Source: Atrina japonica (lineage: Eukaryota; Mollusca; Bivalvia; Pterioida; Pinnidae). From it: a stretch of DNA of 64,000 nt. Shown here one piece after another: positions 11,984 to 23,226 of this stretch. Made by a program: the position numbers and the translations under genes. The DNA is taken from contig BROG01000150.1 in NCBI GenBank assembly GCA_030159075.1, positions 248,001-312,000 of the forward strand, in the 5' to 3' direction. Position 1 is the stretch's first letter; every line of letters begins with the position of its first letter. The notes under the pieces were generated by a model. It ran no database searches, was not told the DNA's origin, and saw only the letters and a program-made list of their open reading frames with translations.

Positions 11984-12241
11984 GGGGCCTCCGTAGCAGA
12001 GAGGTCAGATCACCGCTCTTTAAACTATGAAGTATCTCGTCTCTAGTCACCGCGGGATCGAGCCCCTCTGGAACTTACTGAGCCAATTTGTGATTAAGTT
12101 TGCCAGTTTACTAGCGGAAGGTCGGTGGTCTCTTCCCGCGTACATTGTGACCGGGTTCTCTCCTTTACCACTTAAACTTGGCCGTCACCTTGTAACTGAA
12201 AAATTGTTGTGTCGTGGCGTAAAACAACATTCGAATTCAAA
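11984..12241 (+). mobile_element. tRNA-derived SINE, family A
   Basis: Near full length on the plus strand. The degenerate tRNA-like head has CCGTAGCAGAGAGGTCAGAT as its A-box region and GGGATCGAGCCCC as its B box. The shared body follows: GTTTGCCAGTTTACTAGCGG, GGTCGGTGGTCTCTTCCC, TACATTGTGACCGGGTTCTC and GGCGTAAAACAACATTC. The open frame at 12027-12326 runs through it and is not a gene. Confidence 0.8.
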
Positions 12242-12443
12242 ATCGGTGGAATATAGTTTCTATGCCTCTGACACAATCATGCGCAGCGTACGATCACACC
12301 ATGTACAGCGACAAACTACTTCTTGATACATTGTTATCACATAGAACACAAAAAGATGAGTTTTAAACATTTAAAGTCGATATCACTATTACCTTGTTTG
12401 CAATCACATATTCTCATTTACATAGGACGACATTTTATTTTGA

Positions 12444-12541
12444 CATACTGTCATGTTGTAAATTTTGAATTTACTTGGTGGGTGTAAATACAAAATATAC
12501 ACCCACCCAGTAAATTCAAAATTTACATGACAATACTGTAA
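12444..12541. repeat. Hairpin element, family D
   Basis: Nearly perfect foldback: the left arm has TGTAAATTTTGAATTTACT then GGTGGGTGTA, and the right arm is its complement, with a loop of only a few bases. Relatives lie at 32127-32196, 32533-32602, 38048-38116 and 40801-40921. Short, coding-free and dispersed, so probably a MITE-like foldback family. Confidence 0.85.
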
Positions 12542-13352
12542 CTGATCTTTTATCATCACAGTGACATGTCGGTACGATTGAATTACCGCTAACGAGCAGT
12601 AATTATAATTTTATTTTTCGTTGACGTGCATTTCAAGTCATACTCGATAAACAAAAGAAAACGTTTCATTTCAATGTTGGGAGACAGAACCGAGTAACAA
12701 TGTATCGGCATTTTACATTTTAAGGTGCCAACAGAATGAGCTGAGGGTCGAACGAGAATCGAACCCGCACCGATTCAATGCTAGAGAAGTCGTAATATTT
12801 TACATATATTCCGTAAACGATGTTTTATTCCTCCGTTCCATATTCCGTAAACAGTGTTTTACTTCTCCGTTCCACACTCTATTCATCTTTCTAATCAGTT
12901 TCAATTCAACACAAATAGCGAGGTTCGTGTTTCAAAGCAGTTTTACAATCTACATGTAGAATGTATTAAGACATTCGCCTGCTTAACAAATGCACTTTGA
13001 ACGGTTTAAAAGTCTTTAAATGACAGGAAATATGTCCTTACAATGTCAAATATAAGAAGTTATTATTTAATTTGGATATTTGTATATTTTTCGACTTTTA
13101 GTCGATCAACAGAACAAAGACATGGCAACGCCGTCCAATAGAATGGTAACTGTTACACATTAATTAAATCAAAACAAAACAAATTCGGGAATCTACTTAA
13201 AATTCTACCATGAGAACGGTCAAGGTCATATACTTAGCGTTTGAAGAAATTGATTTAAATAAAATTTACTTAATTTGTTTTGGGAGTGAAAATATTTTTT
13301 CATAACAAGTTAAGTTTCGATCATTGTTTTTGATTCAAGAATTTTCTTCTTT

Positions 13353-13354
<2 letters not shown>
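12542..13354. other. Intergenic, nothing recognised
   Basis: A B-box-like complement (AGAATCGAACCCGCACC) near 12757 hints at a decayed tRNA-like sequence or SINE head on the minus strand, but no matching body is seen. Confidence 0.35.

Positions 13355-13388
<34 letters not shown>
13355..13388. repeat. (TC)n microsatellite
   Basis: TC dinucleotide run. Arg-Glu or Ser-Leu open frames across it are artefacts. Confidence 0.95.
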
Positions 13389-13392
<4 letters not shown>

Positions 13393-13621
13393 AAATGTTG
13401 GAATAGGCTACTTTATTTAAAAAAAAATACATGTATTTCGTTTTCAGAAACGAATGGACATTCCCTTTCTTGGAATCACCTCCCCGCCTGCATTCGACAT
13501 CGTGTCGTTTCTGATATATCGTATTATTATCAAATAAAATGTACAACAATGTAGTCCTGTTAGTCATGGTGTAGTACAATGTATGTTTGTTCATTACACA
13601 GTACATTTTTTCTCATATGTA

Positions 13622-14187
13622 TAATTTACGAAATTTGATTGCTCTGTGTTTCACTGTACATGTTATGAAATTTGATTGCTCTGTGTTTCATTGTATACGT
13701 TATGAAATTTGATTGCTCTGTGTTTCACTGAATATGTTATGAAATTTGATTGCTCTGTGTTTCACTGAATATGTTATGAAATTTGATTGCTCTGTGTTTC
13801 ATTGTATACGTTATGAAATTTGATTGCTCTGTGTTTCACTGTATGTGTTATAAATTTGATTGCTCTGTGTTTTACTGTACATGTTATGAAATTTGATTGC
13901 TCTGTGTTTCATTGTATACGTTATGAAATTTGATTGCTCTGTGTTTCACTGTATGTGTTATAAATTTTTACTGTACATGTTATGAAATTTGATTGCTCTG
14001 TGTTTCACTGAATATGTTATGAAATTTGATTGCTCTGTGTTTCATTGTATACGTTATGAAATTTGATTGCTCTGTGTTTCACTGTATGTGTTATAAATTT
14101 GATTGCTCTGTGTTTCACTGTATGTGTTATAAATTTGATTGCTCTGTGTTTTACTGTATACGTTATGAAATTTGATTGCTCTGTGTG
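13622..14187. repeat. 37-bp minisatellite, about 15 copies
   Basis: Units of about 37 bp centred on AAATTTGATTGCTCTGTGTT and then TTCAYTGTA. Variants of the last third (CATTGTATACGTTATG, CACTGAATATGTTATG, CACTGTATGTGTTATA, TTACTGTACATGTTATG) recur in patterned order, indicating multi-unit duplications. One unit near 13960-13975 is internally deleted. The minus-strand frame at 14017-14199 reads KHRAIKF repeats and is a product of the array. Confidence 0.95.
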
Positions 14188-14816
14188 AAAAATAAACACG
14201 AAGACAGATATTAATTAAGGCGCATCCAACGCCAAATTATCGCCAACCCGATTTAAACATATAGTTCCTTACATTAATATTTCATCAATTAGAACCCAAA
14301 TGTCCACAATCCAGTCGCATTATGTATATCTCCTCCATTTATGTATGAAATAGATATTACACGTGCTTTAATGAGCATTTTATGTGATGACAAACGCCGT
14401 GTACCGTGGCATCTGGTCAACACTTTGAGAATCAAAATTATTATTGTGTTAAATGTCTCCGTAACGTTGCTACTGAAGAGGGTTTCTGATAACGAAAACC
14501 CGAGGATATCTACAGCAGACGACAGGCGATGAAAGTATATGATAAATAACATGTGTCTCTCATAAGTCACTGATAGCATATTGTGCAACTCTCGTGGTTT
14601 ATCACAGAGCGAGAATATGGCGGGATTATTAAATAATATACACGTGTTTCTTGTCCGTCTTCGCCTGCCACTTCGTTATCATTTCTTAATCACTGTAGCT
14701 TAAAATAATTAGCGTAACTTTGACTCAGTATCAGGGAGTGAGAATTAATCATATTTTGTTTATCTAACATATTACGAACTGTTTGTCAGTGTTGAATATT
14801 GTTTCATAACCTGGAA
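14188..14816. other. Intergenic, nothing recognised
   Basis: Overlapping open frames of 60-99 codons occur on both strands near 14289-14588. Neither shows a domain, splice signals or codon pattern that would support a gene. Confidence 0.4.
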
Positions 14817-15160
14817 AGTCTTATTAAAAACTGACAAATAGGTCTTTTCGAGATTTTTATTACGTTGCGATTAGTCATATCAATATGCAGCTTCACAGAA
14901 AAATGTGACCTGCATCATTTCCGGTTAAAGCATAATTAATCGTATACAGTAAAAGTCAGATTTTGAAATGCAGTGTACAGGAAAGGCACTTGTCATCTGT
15001 ACAAGAATAATATTTAGCTGATTTATTTCGCTCAAATTAACTGAAATAAAATATCATTGAATGTCATAAATATAAACAGTACTCTACTGAAATCACGTGC
15101 TCCGAGTACACCGTATTCTGATAAAACTGAACGAAATGGATCAACTAAAAAACGGTCTAT
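14817..15160. repeat. Duplicated noncoding block, copy 1
   Basis: Aligns along about 340 bp with 62478-62840 in the same orientation. Shared blocks in order are TTTTCGAGATTT, AAAAATGTGACC, TAATCGTATA, CACTTGTCATCTGTACAAGAA, TTGAATGTCAT, TCACGTG, CCGAGTAC and AAAACTGAACG. Neither copy has a conserved reading frame. It may be an old dispersed element or a duplicated regulatory sequence. Confidence 0.75.
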
Positions 15161-16282
15161 GAATAAAACCCCTTAACTTAGTATTTCCATGAAGATCGGT
15201 CGGTTATAACGCACCGCGACGTAAATAATATTATAACAATATTGAAAAAGCATTTTAAAATAGCTTATATTTACATTGAAATATCTTTTACTCCTACCGG
15301 TGACGTATATAACACGTGTATGTCCCTATCCTTACCTATCATTTTGCCTACTTGGTGCAACAGCTTCTAGAGAAGTCACCATATTTGGCGTTAATTCACT
15401 AAAAGTGTCTGAAACAAATGCACAAGCATCAAATAAATTTTGTTCAAACTTGATTCCATTTAGCGTACTTAGTACAAGTACATGTACGTGTATTACTACA
15501 TATTCCAAAGCTGAAATTATAATGATGATGATAATAATAATAATAATAAAACCCGAAAGATCCAAGAAGTTAAACTATACACAATTTTTATTAATAATAT
15601 CAAAATGTAACCACTGTATTAATTCAATTTATAAAGGTAAATAATATCAACCCATGGCCAGATAAATTGCCACATTAGCCTGCCTAACGTCTGTCCCCTG
15701 TGACTGTCTTTTTGTTTATTTATAAACTCGTAAGCTTCCGGGGCTACCTGGGTCAACCAGGATTTTCTCTAGACCGCTTTGGGAAATCGGCGGTCCCTAG
15801 AACCTTCGTTTAGGTGGATACTTCGTTATAAATTCATGTAAGCCGCTGACATCGCTCCAGCACGTCGTTTTTGAAAGACAGGTGAGTTGGAAGTATTTTG
15901 TGCATTTCAACTTATAACATTGTAAAACCATGAATTAAAACTTCTCAAACAAACTTAAAGATGGTGATGCAGAAATGCAAAATTGTTATAAATATCAACA
16001 TGTAACAGCTTTATTTTTGTATTTTTTTACAATCCCCCTGCATTATACTTTTACTCCCTTCCAAGGGAAGACGGCATACATTTATTAGAGGGGCTGTTCA
16101 AATGGGCAGGTGACAGTGTGACTCCTACCAGAAAAAGCTTGTTACAAAATTATCAAAATAAACAAATGTATATCAAAATTATAATGTTGATATAAAAAGA
16201 AAATAAGTCGTAATAACGAAATAAAAAGTCGTAATAACGAGAGATTAGATCGTGAAAACGAGAAAATGTGGTTTATAACGAG
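15161..16282. other. Intergenic, nothing recognised
   Basis: A short ATA/ATG run lies near 15520-15548. The 122-codon frame at 15276-15644 overlaps it and shows no domain. A weak hairpin (CTACCTGGGTCAACCAGG) lies near 15741. Confidence 0.4.
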
Positions 16283-16515
16283 ATGATAGAGCCGACCTTG
16301 CTCAGTCGGTTGCACGCTCGACTCTTGATCCTGAGGTCGTGAGTTCGAGTCCAGTCGGCGGCAGGTTGGTTTGCTGTCCTTCGGACAGTAAAAACCGAGG
16401 TCCCGTGTTACAGTATGTGTCGGCACGTTAAAGAACCCTTACTGCTCGATGGCTGAGCATAGGACAAAACTTGAAGTCCTTCACCGGGATTTGGTGACGT
16501 CTCCATATGAGTGAA
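16283..16515 (+). mobile_element. tRNA-derived SINE, family B (full length)
   Basis: The tRNA-like head is legible: A box CCTTGCTCAGTCGGTTGCAC and B box GTGAGTTCGAGTCCAG. The body then carries ACAGTAAAAACCGAGGTCCC, CGTTAAAGAACCCTTACTGC, CTTCACCGGGATTTGGTGAC and CTCCATATGAGTGAAAG. These are the reverse complements of the cores seen at 22352, 49120 and 54840, which fixes their orientation as minus. Confidence 0.8.
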
Positions 16516-17930
16516 AGACAAACAAAAAACCCAATAAACATTATCATACGAGTTCAAAATGGAAAACAGGATGACATGTGAATAAAACTTGTGGATAGCT
16601 GGAATATATGTCTTTTATAAATGGAATTATGTCATGACACAATTTAATGGCGATAGATTTTAAAAATATACGATGAGGTAAGCAAATTACCAAATTTCAG
16701 GCGACAGCAATAAGAAATTGATAGTTAAAAAATCGATATGTTGCTATGAAAATGTCACAGAATCTTGCTACGAAGACAGTACAAATGTATAAGGGAGGAT
16801 TTCTGTCCCTGATTTTACCAAAAAAAAAAAAGAGGTAACATAAAATCGGGACAGACTTTAGGTCTAGAGGTTGTCGCACCTGATGGTTTAAAACATTATT
16901 CAGAACGCTTTATAGATAGCTTTATATAACTGATAAATTATAGAAGTGCAAATGGTTTGTACCATATATTTTTATGGATTAAACTTTGTATAAAATTCTA
17001 TTTTGTTTGTGAAGACAAATGTGAATATTACTGAATAAATTAAGCGCTACCGAGCGGCATTTCAAATTTTTTACTTTTTTGTTTCCTTTCGCCATTTACT
17101 TGATTTATATTCGGACGAACCTTGGGAGGGAGAACATATTATTCCAGTTCTGTTTTGTTTTATAACATAAATCGAAATCACAGTGGCATTTGAAAATCAC
17201 TGTTTTGAATTATTCGGTCACTTTATAAAGAAAGGTAATGAATGGTCAATTCCTCGCTTTATTCCTTACTTCCAGGCGAATTCTTATTAACGCGAGCAAG
17301 ATAAATACATCATTTGATTGCTCTGCGGGGAATAGGGTCGTGTTTGAAGACCGATGACCGTAACGATTACCGCCTGTCGCGCACGTGAGATGCAGACGAC
17401 CGTTAAAGTGACCATTGAGAATTGTTGTAATGCCATCTTCTTTTGAAGTAGCCATTTCGCGAAATGTAACAATAATATCCCTAGGTTATGGTTCAGATCA
17501 AGGGATGTGTGAAAGCGAAATAGATATCACTACTCTTCCGCAACGAATTCCAGTGATTCGATAAATTTTACGACAATTAAAGATTCCTCCCCGTTGTCAA
17601 CGGTAACTTGCACGTGATATTGAAGATGGACACTGACGGCGTGTTAACATTGTTCATTGAACTTGATTAGAACATTACGGTAAGCCGTCAAATGAGGTAT
17701 TTTCTTATAAAGATATCATATTTATTTATTCTTATATGTAATACTTATGTGTGAAGCTTTATAACCTATAATTTCTGAATAACAGTGGTACATAAATAAA
17801 ATAAAATAAAATTACATGTAGATAGATAGATAAGTGTGTGTACTTATACTTGTGTACACGGATAGGCTAAAAATGCACCGATATCTTATGCAAAAATCAG
17901 CCTTTACTCTGGTCCAATGATAACTTTGTT
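16516..17930. other. Intergenic; one doubtful short frame
   Basis: No gene could be confirmed. On the minus strand a 69-codon frame starts at 17455 in a good initiation context and begins MATSKEDGITTILNGHF. The surrounding 17220-17660 is more complex and GC-richer than average. It could be a first exon or chance; no partner exon was found. Confidence 0.3.
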
Positions 17931-19730
17931 TTCTTAGGTATTATCTTTTCATTAGATATTGAACTATATTAGAAATTAGCAGAAATTTGGAATCTTATTG
18001 GTCAGTGGTCAAAGCGGATACTAACTCCAATTGGAAAAGTTACTGTCATGAAATCCATTTTTTTTAAAATTTAAATCCACCTTTTTATTTCATTTCCAAA
18101 CTCCAGTTACAGATTTACAACACACCTCGACAAAAAATTCTATAGTTTTATTTGGAATAATAAAAAAACAAGGTAAAATTTCTCTTAAATGAATTATACA
18201 ATCTTATTAAAATGGAGGACTCGAAATTACTTTTAGAAAAAGACTCTGGCAGCATATGCCAGCGTATTAGTATCACTCTAGAAAAAAATTCTCTCTTACG
18301 TAAGACTTAGTATCTAAGTCTTACGTAAGAGTTAGTAAGTCTTGGGTACGTAAGTCTTTCGTAGGAGATAACTAAGTCCTACGTAGGAGATAATAAGTCT
18401 TATGTAGGAGATAACAAGTCCTACGTAGGAGATACTAAGTCTTTAAGGATTAACATTAACTTTTCAGTTGTTTACTGAAAAATGCCCAATGTTGAGGCAG
18501 AGTACATTTTGTATTGTGCTTCACACTTTTTTCTAGGGTGATACTCTGCTATAGTTTGGTTAACATTGCTTGAAAAAGAAATAGGGATAACAAACCTAGT
18601 ATTTAATCTGGGACCTGAATATGCAAAAAAAAAAACAAACAATAAAATAAAATAAAATAAAATAAAGAATCCCTTTTGGATTGACACATTTAACTAATTT
18701 AGAAATTATCAAACAAGAAAATGATAAAGGATATATCTATAATTTCTAAATTTCTATAATATCTAAAATTTGGTTTAATAATGAAGTTATGATAAATAAT
18801 GAATATATATTTTATAAATTTTGGTATGATAAAGGAATTAGGCTTATATAGGATTTGCTTGGTACTGTAGGTAATTTTCTAACCCATGAAGATTTTTCTT
18901 TCTGGAAAATTAAAAGTTGTACCCTCAATACTGTTTTTTTATGGCCTGAGTAGAAGCATTCTAAAAAGAAGGCTGCAATTAAAGTTGGTCTTAAGCCATA
19001 TCTACCATTTTTCTTTTTAAATTATTTGCCTTTTATCATAACAAAATAATGATACTCAACATGGGTGGTTTCAGTATAGGATTCTCCACAGATGCCTTGC
19101 CTAAAAATGACTTATTATTCAAAACTAAAATTTCAAATTCCAATTAATGCACTTTCTTGTAGAGAAGATTCATTTTCTTACTTCATAAATATATTGAATT
19201 TTTATGGAGAGAGTTAATCCTGTGGTTCAGACAAATTGTTAATATGGACTTATTTCTTAAGTTCTAATAAAAAAATGAAAAATTATCATCAAATTATTAA
19301 TACCTATATTTTTTAGATAAAAAACATATATACTGGAAGATTAAATAAATTTTAATACATACCTCAGTGAAATCAAAGAGTATTATCTAGTAGAAAATCC
19401 ATTTATCTATGAAACTACAAAAGTAATCTTCTAAATTTTAGATGGGATATAGTAAGAGAACTTTGTTAGAAAACTGATGGGTTCATCCCATATCATGTAA
19501 ATCCTCAATATATGTACATATTATATAAACCTTTATATTTTTACTAATTTTAAGTTTATACATGTATACAAAATTACTATTAATGTTGAATTATCAGTGT
19601 GAAGAATAAATGGTGGAAGAATGAGCTGTATGAATGGTGTATTGTCCATTAAAAATGACCATACTTTGTTATATATGAAATGTGTATGTAATTGATGTAT
19701 AAAATAACAAAAATAATTAAAAAAAGATAT
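17931..19730 (+). pseudogene. LINE remnant (L1/Tx1-like RT and tail)
   Basis: Decayed, 5'-truncated non-LTR retrotransposon with many stops and shifts. Around 17931-18050 the frame reads FLGIIFSLDIELY, a stop, then KLAEIWNLIGQW and KRILTPIGKVTVMKSI, the W-x2-R-x-LTPIGK-x-TV-x-K hallmark of the region after the RT palm in L1/Tx1-type LINEs. It continues with FYSFIWNNKK (about 18138) and GGLEITFRKRLWQHMPAY (about 18211). After an inserted element come SAIVWLTLLEKEIGI and, near 18770-18890, WFNNEVMINNEYIFYKFWYD and GIRLI. An A-rich tail ends near 19730. Confidence 0.8.
18269..18545. mobile_element. Small inverted-repeat element inside the LINE
   Basis: Imperfect terminal inverted repeats: AGTATCACTCTAGAAAAAA at left and the complement of AGTATCACCCTAGAAAAAA at right. 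The interior (18296-18443) is a tandem series of roughly 22-bp palindromic units containing TACGTAAG or CTACGTAGGAGATA. The LINE peptide reads MPAY on one side and resumes SAIVWLTLLEKEI on the other, showing that the element landed in the LINE. Confidence 0.6.
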
Positions 19731-19754
19731 AGGAATACGTTTTGTTTGTTTGTT

Positions 19755-19960
19755 TGAATATTGTTTTACGCCACAGTAGTGGAGGAGAGAACCCGGTTAT
19801 AATGTTCCCGGGAAGAGACCACCGGCCTCCCGCAATTAAACTGGCAAACCTTCTCACAAAATCAGCTTAGGTTCTAGCGGAGCTTGAACCTGCGTTGACT
19901 AGAATTGAGAGACTTCATAGTTAAAACCGTTATACTCTAACCACTATGCCACGGTGGCCC
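19755..19960 (-). mobile_element. tRNA-derived SINE, family A
   Basis: Near complete on the minus strand. Plus-strand hallmarks in order are TTGTTTTACGCCAC, GGAGAGAACCCGGTTATAAT, CCCGGGAAGAGACCACCGGC, AAACTGGCAAACCTTCTCAC, GCGGAGCTTGAACCTGCG, ATTGAGAGACTTCATAG and CACTATGCCACGGTGG. It sits just downstream of the LINE tail. Confidence 0.85.
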
Positions 19961-21034
19961 TTCGGAATAGATAGATAGATATCAAATAAATACCCAAGAA
20001 GATTTAGTAACGTTAAATCAAGTATGATGTCTGAAAATGCTTCGAGTTTTCCCCACTTTTAAGATCCACTTGAAGTTGACTTTGATACAGTCTTTTTTTA
20101 ATTTGTTAATAACGTATAATTCAACGCATATGCTAATGTGATCTTTGAATGTAATGGAGCCTCTAAAATGTTATAAACCACAAACGATCGCTGGGTCGGG
20201 CCTTGCACCCTTACAACTGGAATTCCATTCATTAGACATTTTTATCTTTTTTGTTTGCCCGTTTATCTCTGCAACTGATTCTAGAAAAGCGCCAGAATCC
20301 TCTTTCTCGTTTCTTTCAAGTTTCTTGATTAAGGTTAATGAGATATTCGGAACACGACAAACATTTAAATAGAGTCAAAGATAGGTTAGAGAGCCAAGTT
20401 CCATCACGATTCCGCTGGGATACATGTCCCATCAACCGCCGTCTCTGGAACGCGACGCTGCGCGCTTTCAATTCGTTTCCATTACTGCTCGTTTGTCAGT
20501 CTTGTCTGTTGCTTTTGATAATCTAATTCCGGTGAGCTCCGGAATGAAATAAATGCTTTGAATTAAATTCCAACTAATGATAAATCTGTTTGATTTCAGA
20601 ATAAGAGATATTTCAATGTGATAATTTCAAATTACCCCAATGTCCTTTTGCCAGACCCTGAAATCTGGAAATAATTTTAACGCTCGAGAAGACATTAAGA
20701 CGTTATGGGTTTTTCTTCAGAAAATTGAGAATCTCATATTTTTAACAGTAACGCGATGTTTTCCTAATGTAAATAAATATACGAGAGTGAAAATAGTTTA
20801 TGCACGTGCAAGTCGCAAACACTCACGTTCCTATGGTGCGATTAGGCAAACCACTTGTCTTAGTTTAGCATGTTCCCCATGATTTAGAACTCTTTGATTC
20901 CGTTGATCAAAGCTGATATATTGGACTTTTAATTTTTATCGACTTTTTGCTCTGTAACTCAAACCAAAGTTCATCACCAATGTAAGTACATTGTGTATAA
21001 CCAAAAATAATTCATGAAAATTAGAAATTCAGGG

Positions 21035-21037
<3 letters not shown>
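19961..21037. other. Intergenic, nothing recognised
   Basis: Short open frames (20145-20372, 20338-20526, 20640-20882) show no recognisable domain or splice architecture. No repeat family match noted apart from a GATA run near 19970. Confidence 0.45.
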
Positions 21038-21112
<75 letters not shown>

Positions 21113-21154
21113 TTTTGTGCTTTATATATATATATATATATATATCAATTTTTG

Positions 21155-21246
<92 letters not shown>
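21038..21246. repeat. (AT)n microsatellite with embedded SINE-tail scraps
   Basis: Long AT runs twice interrupted by AATTTTTGTGCTTTATATA (about 21109 and 21146). That word is the end of the neighbouring family C SINE, so the AT expansion seems to have grown from, and duplicated, the SINE tail. Confidence 0.9.
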
Positions 21247-21248
<2 letters not shown>

Positions 21249-21416
21249 CTCAAGCACAAATATTACTACAACATTGAACATTTACAACAGACCTTGGATC
21301 ACAAAGGATGCTATTTGCGTAAATAAATTATAGGGCCTACATAAAACACACTGTATACAGAAATAACAAGGCACCTATAAATTCAAACTCTCGACCTACG
21401 GCACCAACCGCTGTAA
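21247..21416 (-). mobile_element. tRNA-derived SINE, family C (partial)
   Basis: Matches 59128-59356 in the same orientation. Shared words are CACAAATATTACTAC, CTTGGATCACAAAGGATGCT, ATAAATTCA, TCGACCTACGGCACCAACCG. The head is truncated before the A box. The 3' tail (low coordinates) abuts the AT microsatellite. Confidence 0.75.
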
Positions 21417-22351
21417 CTTAGGAAAAAATCTCGAAATTAAGTAAAATTTGCGTTGAGTACTCTTGCAAATAATAATAAATTAACAAAATTAAAAAAAACA
21501 ACAAATTCTTGTCTACCAGAGTCCCATGTACTTTGTTTACACGTCAGTTAAATTCGGGGAACGAGTGCGTCTGATTCAGGGTATGGGTGCGGCTTAATAC
21601 TGGACACAAATTGTCTTTTAGCTTTTCCGGATACGGTTTTACCATTTTAGGGCTGTATTCCATTTAAGTACGGTCGGGGGATCGTATTACATTTTTTTTA
21701 TAAAATATAACAAAGTACATCCATCATTCATTCGGATCCTCAAGTATTTTTCTTTCTTACAAATTGTACATAAACTGAAACGTAATCAGATATTGGAGAA
21801 ATTTTGAAACCCCAAATTAGATCATCCTTTTAAAAAATTCATTTAAAAAAATCAGAATCAATACATTTAGGTGATTAATCATGCATTCCAGAAGGAGTAT
21901 TCTTATCGAAGCTGTAAAATGCATTAACATATTTCAGATGTACATAGAAAATGTTTTAAAGTGACATTTATTGACGAGTTATAACAAGGAGTTGAAGAAC
22001 ATTCAGACCGGGCAGCCATTTGTAAAGTTTGAAGTTATGTATTACTGATCCGAGTATATGTACATAAGAAGAACAGAGAAAATATTGATGGCCTGAAGAT
22101 GTTGAATAATTCATAATGATTAATCGCAAGAGGATACTCGACAAATTTTCATAAAAAAATAAATTGAACATTGGGCGGATTGAACGCCGAGATCGAACCC
22201 GACCCCATTCACTGTAACTCGTTCTTGGAACCGAAAAATTTGTGTAACAATATTAAATGAGTTTACACTAAAATGGCTCGTGGAAAGGGTCCTTATCTGT
22301 AAAAATATATGACAAAATATTTCACAAGTTTATTCCATTTTATATCATTAT
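21417..22351. other. Intergenic, nothing recognised
   Basis: A possible minus-strand B box (complement AGATCGAACCCGACCCC) near 22190 may mark a decayed tRNA-like sequence. No gene seen. Confidence 0.4.
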
Positions 22352-22545
22352 TTGTTGTTTTACACCCTGTCCAGAATTTTTCACTTATATTGAGATGTCG
22401 CCAGCTTTAGGTGAAGTGCCACAAATTGGGACCCATGCTTTCACGGCTATGGACTGATGCCAATGCAGTGAGGGTTTTTTTATGTGCCCCGCCCGCCGTG
22501 ACACGGGACACGGTTTCAAGTCTCATCAGAAAGTTTCTATATTAT
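22352..22545 (-). mobile_element. tRNA-derived SINE, family B (partial)
   Basis: Plus-strand hallmarks in order are TTGTTGTTTTACACCCTG, TTTTTCACTTATATTGAGAT, GTCGCCAGCTTTAGGTGAAG, GGACTGATGCCAATGCAGTG and GACACGGTTTCAAGTCTCAT. The tRNA head is absent. Confidence 0.75.
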
Positions 22546-23226
22546 TTGTATTCCATATAATTGGTACATTGAAAGTTTATAAGTAAATTGTTTTAAGATT
22601 GAAATAAACTTTAATGTAAAAAAAAATAATAATAATTACCCAATTCACCTCATTTGATTTTATTTTTAATCTTGAAACCATGAAGCCAAAGCAAATGAGT
22701 TATTAAATCCCGAAATATATTTAGATTTCAAAATTCGGCGAACTCGAACCCAGTACCAATCGATCTGTAATCAAATTATGACGCTTTCTTCATTGTCGTT
22801 TTTTTAACACTACATTGATGTAATTTTGATAAAATAAAAAAAGTAATGAAATTGTCGTGTACGAACATTCACCGAGGGACAAAAGTAAGTATTTCCCCTG
22901 CGATATAACACGTTTTCAAGAGTAATTAGATTTTAGTGACTGATTATTAAGATTGCTTATTGACATTTCGAATAGAGCAATAGCAATGCTTGACATTTGG
23001 CGAATTATTCAAAGTACAACAAGTCGTTTTCACACGTTCTGAGCTCTTATTCCCCGTTATTAAACGGTGTACGTGTAAACAGCACTTAAAACCATTTAAT
23101 GTTCTTAACTTTGAATTTCGTTGACATTTTTGTTGCACGTGCGCTTTGTCTTCGAATCATTTCTCGGGTCATTTTAGGGGAAAAAAAAGAAACATTTTTA
23201 TAGTTCTTAGTTAGGCATAACCTCGT
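22546..23226. other. Intergenic, nothing recognised
   Basis: A B-box-like complement (GAACTCGAACCCAGTACC) lies near 22740. No convincing coding sequence. Confidence 0.4.

Noticed and set aside
13622..14187. CRISPR-like array
   Set aside because: Units are contiguous with no unique spacers, and the genome is eukaryotic; this is a minisatellite.
14017..14199. Repeat protein reading KHRAIKF
   Set aside because: It is a frame through the 37-bp array; the unit length is not a multiple of three and the frame breaks with unit changes.
17246..17455. MATSKEDGITT frame as a gene
   Set aside because: Good start context, but only 69 codons, no domain and no partner exon; kept only as a remark on the intergenic stretch.
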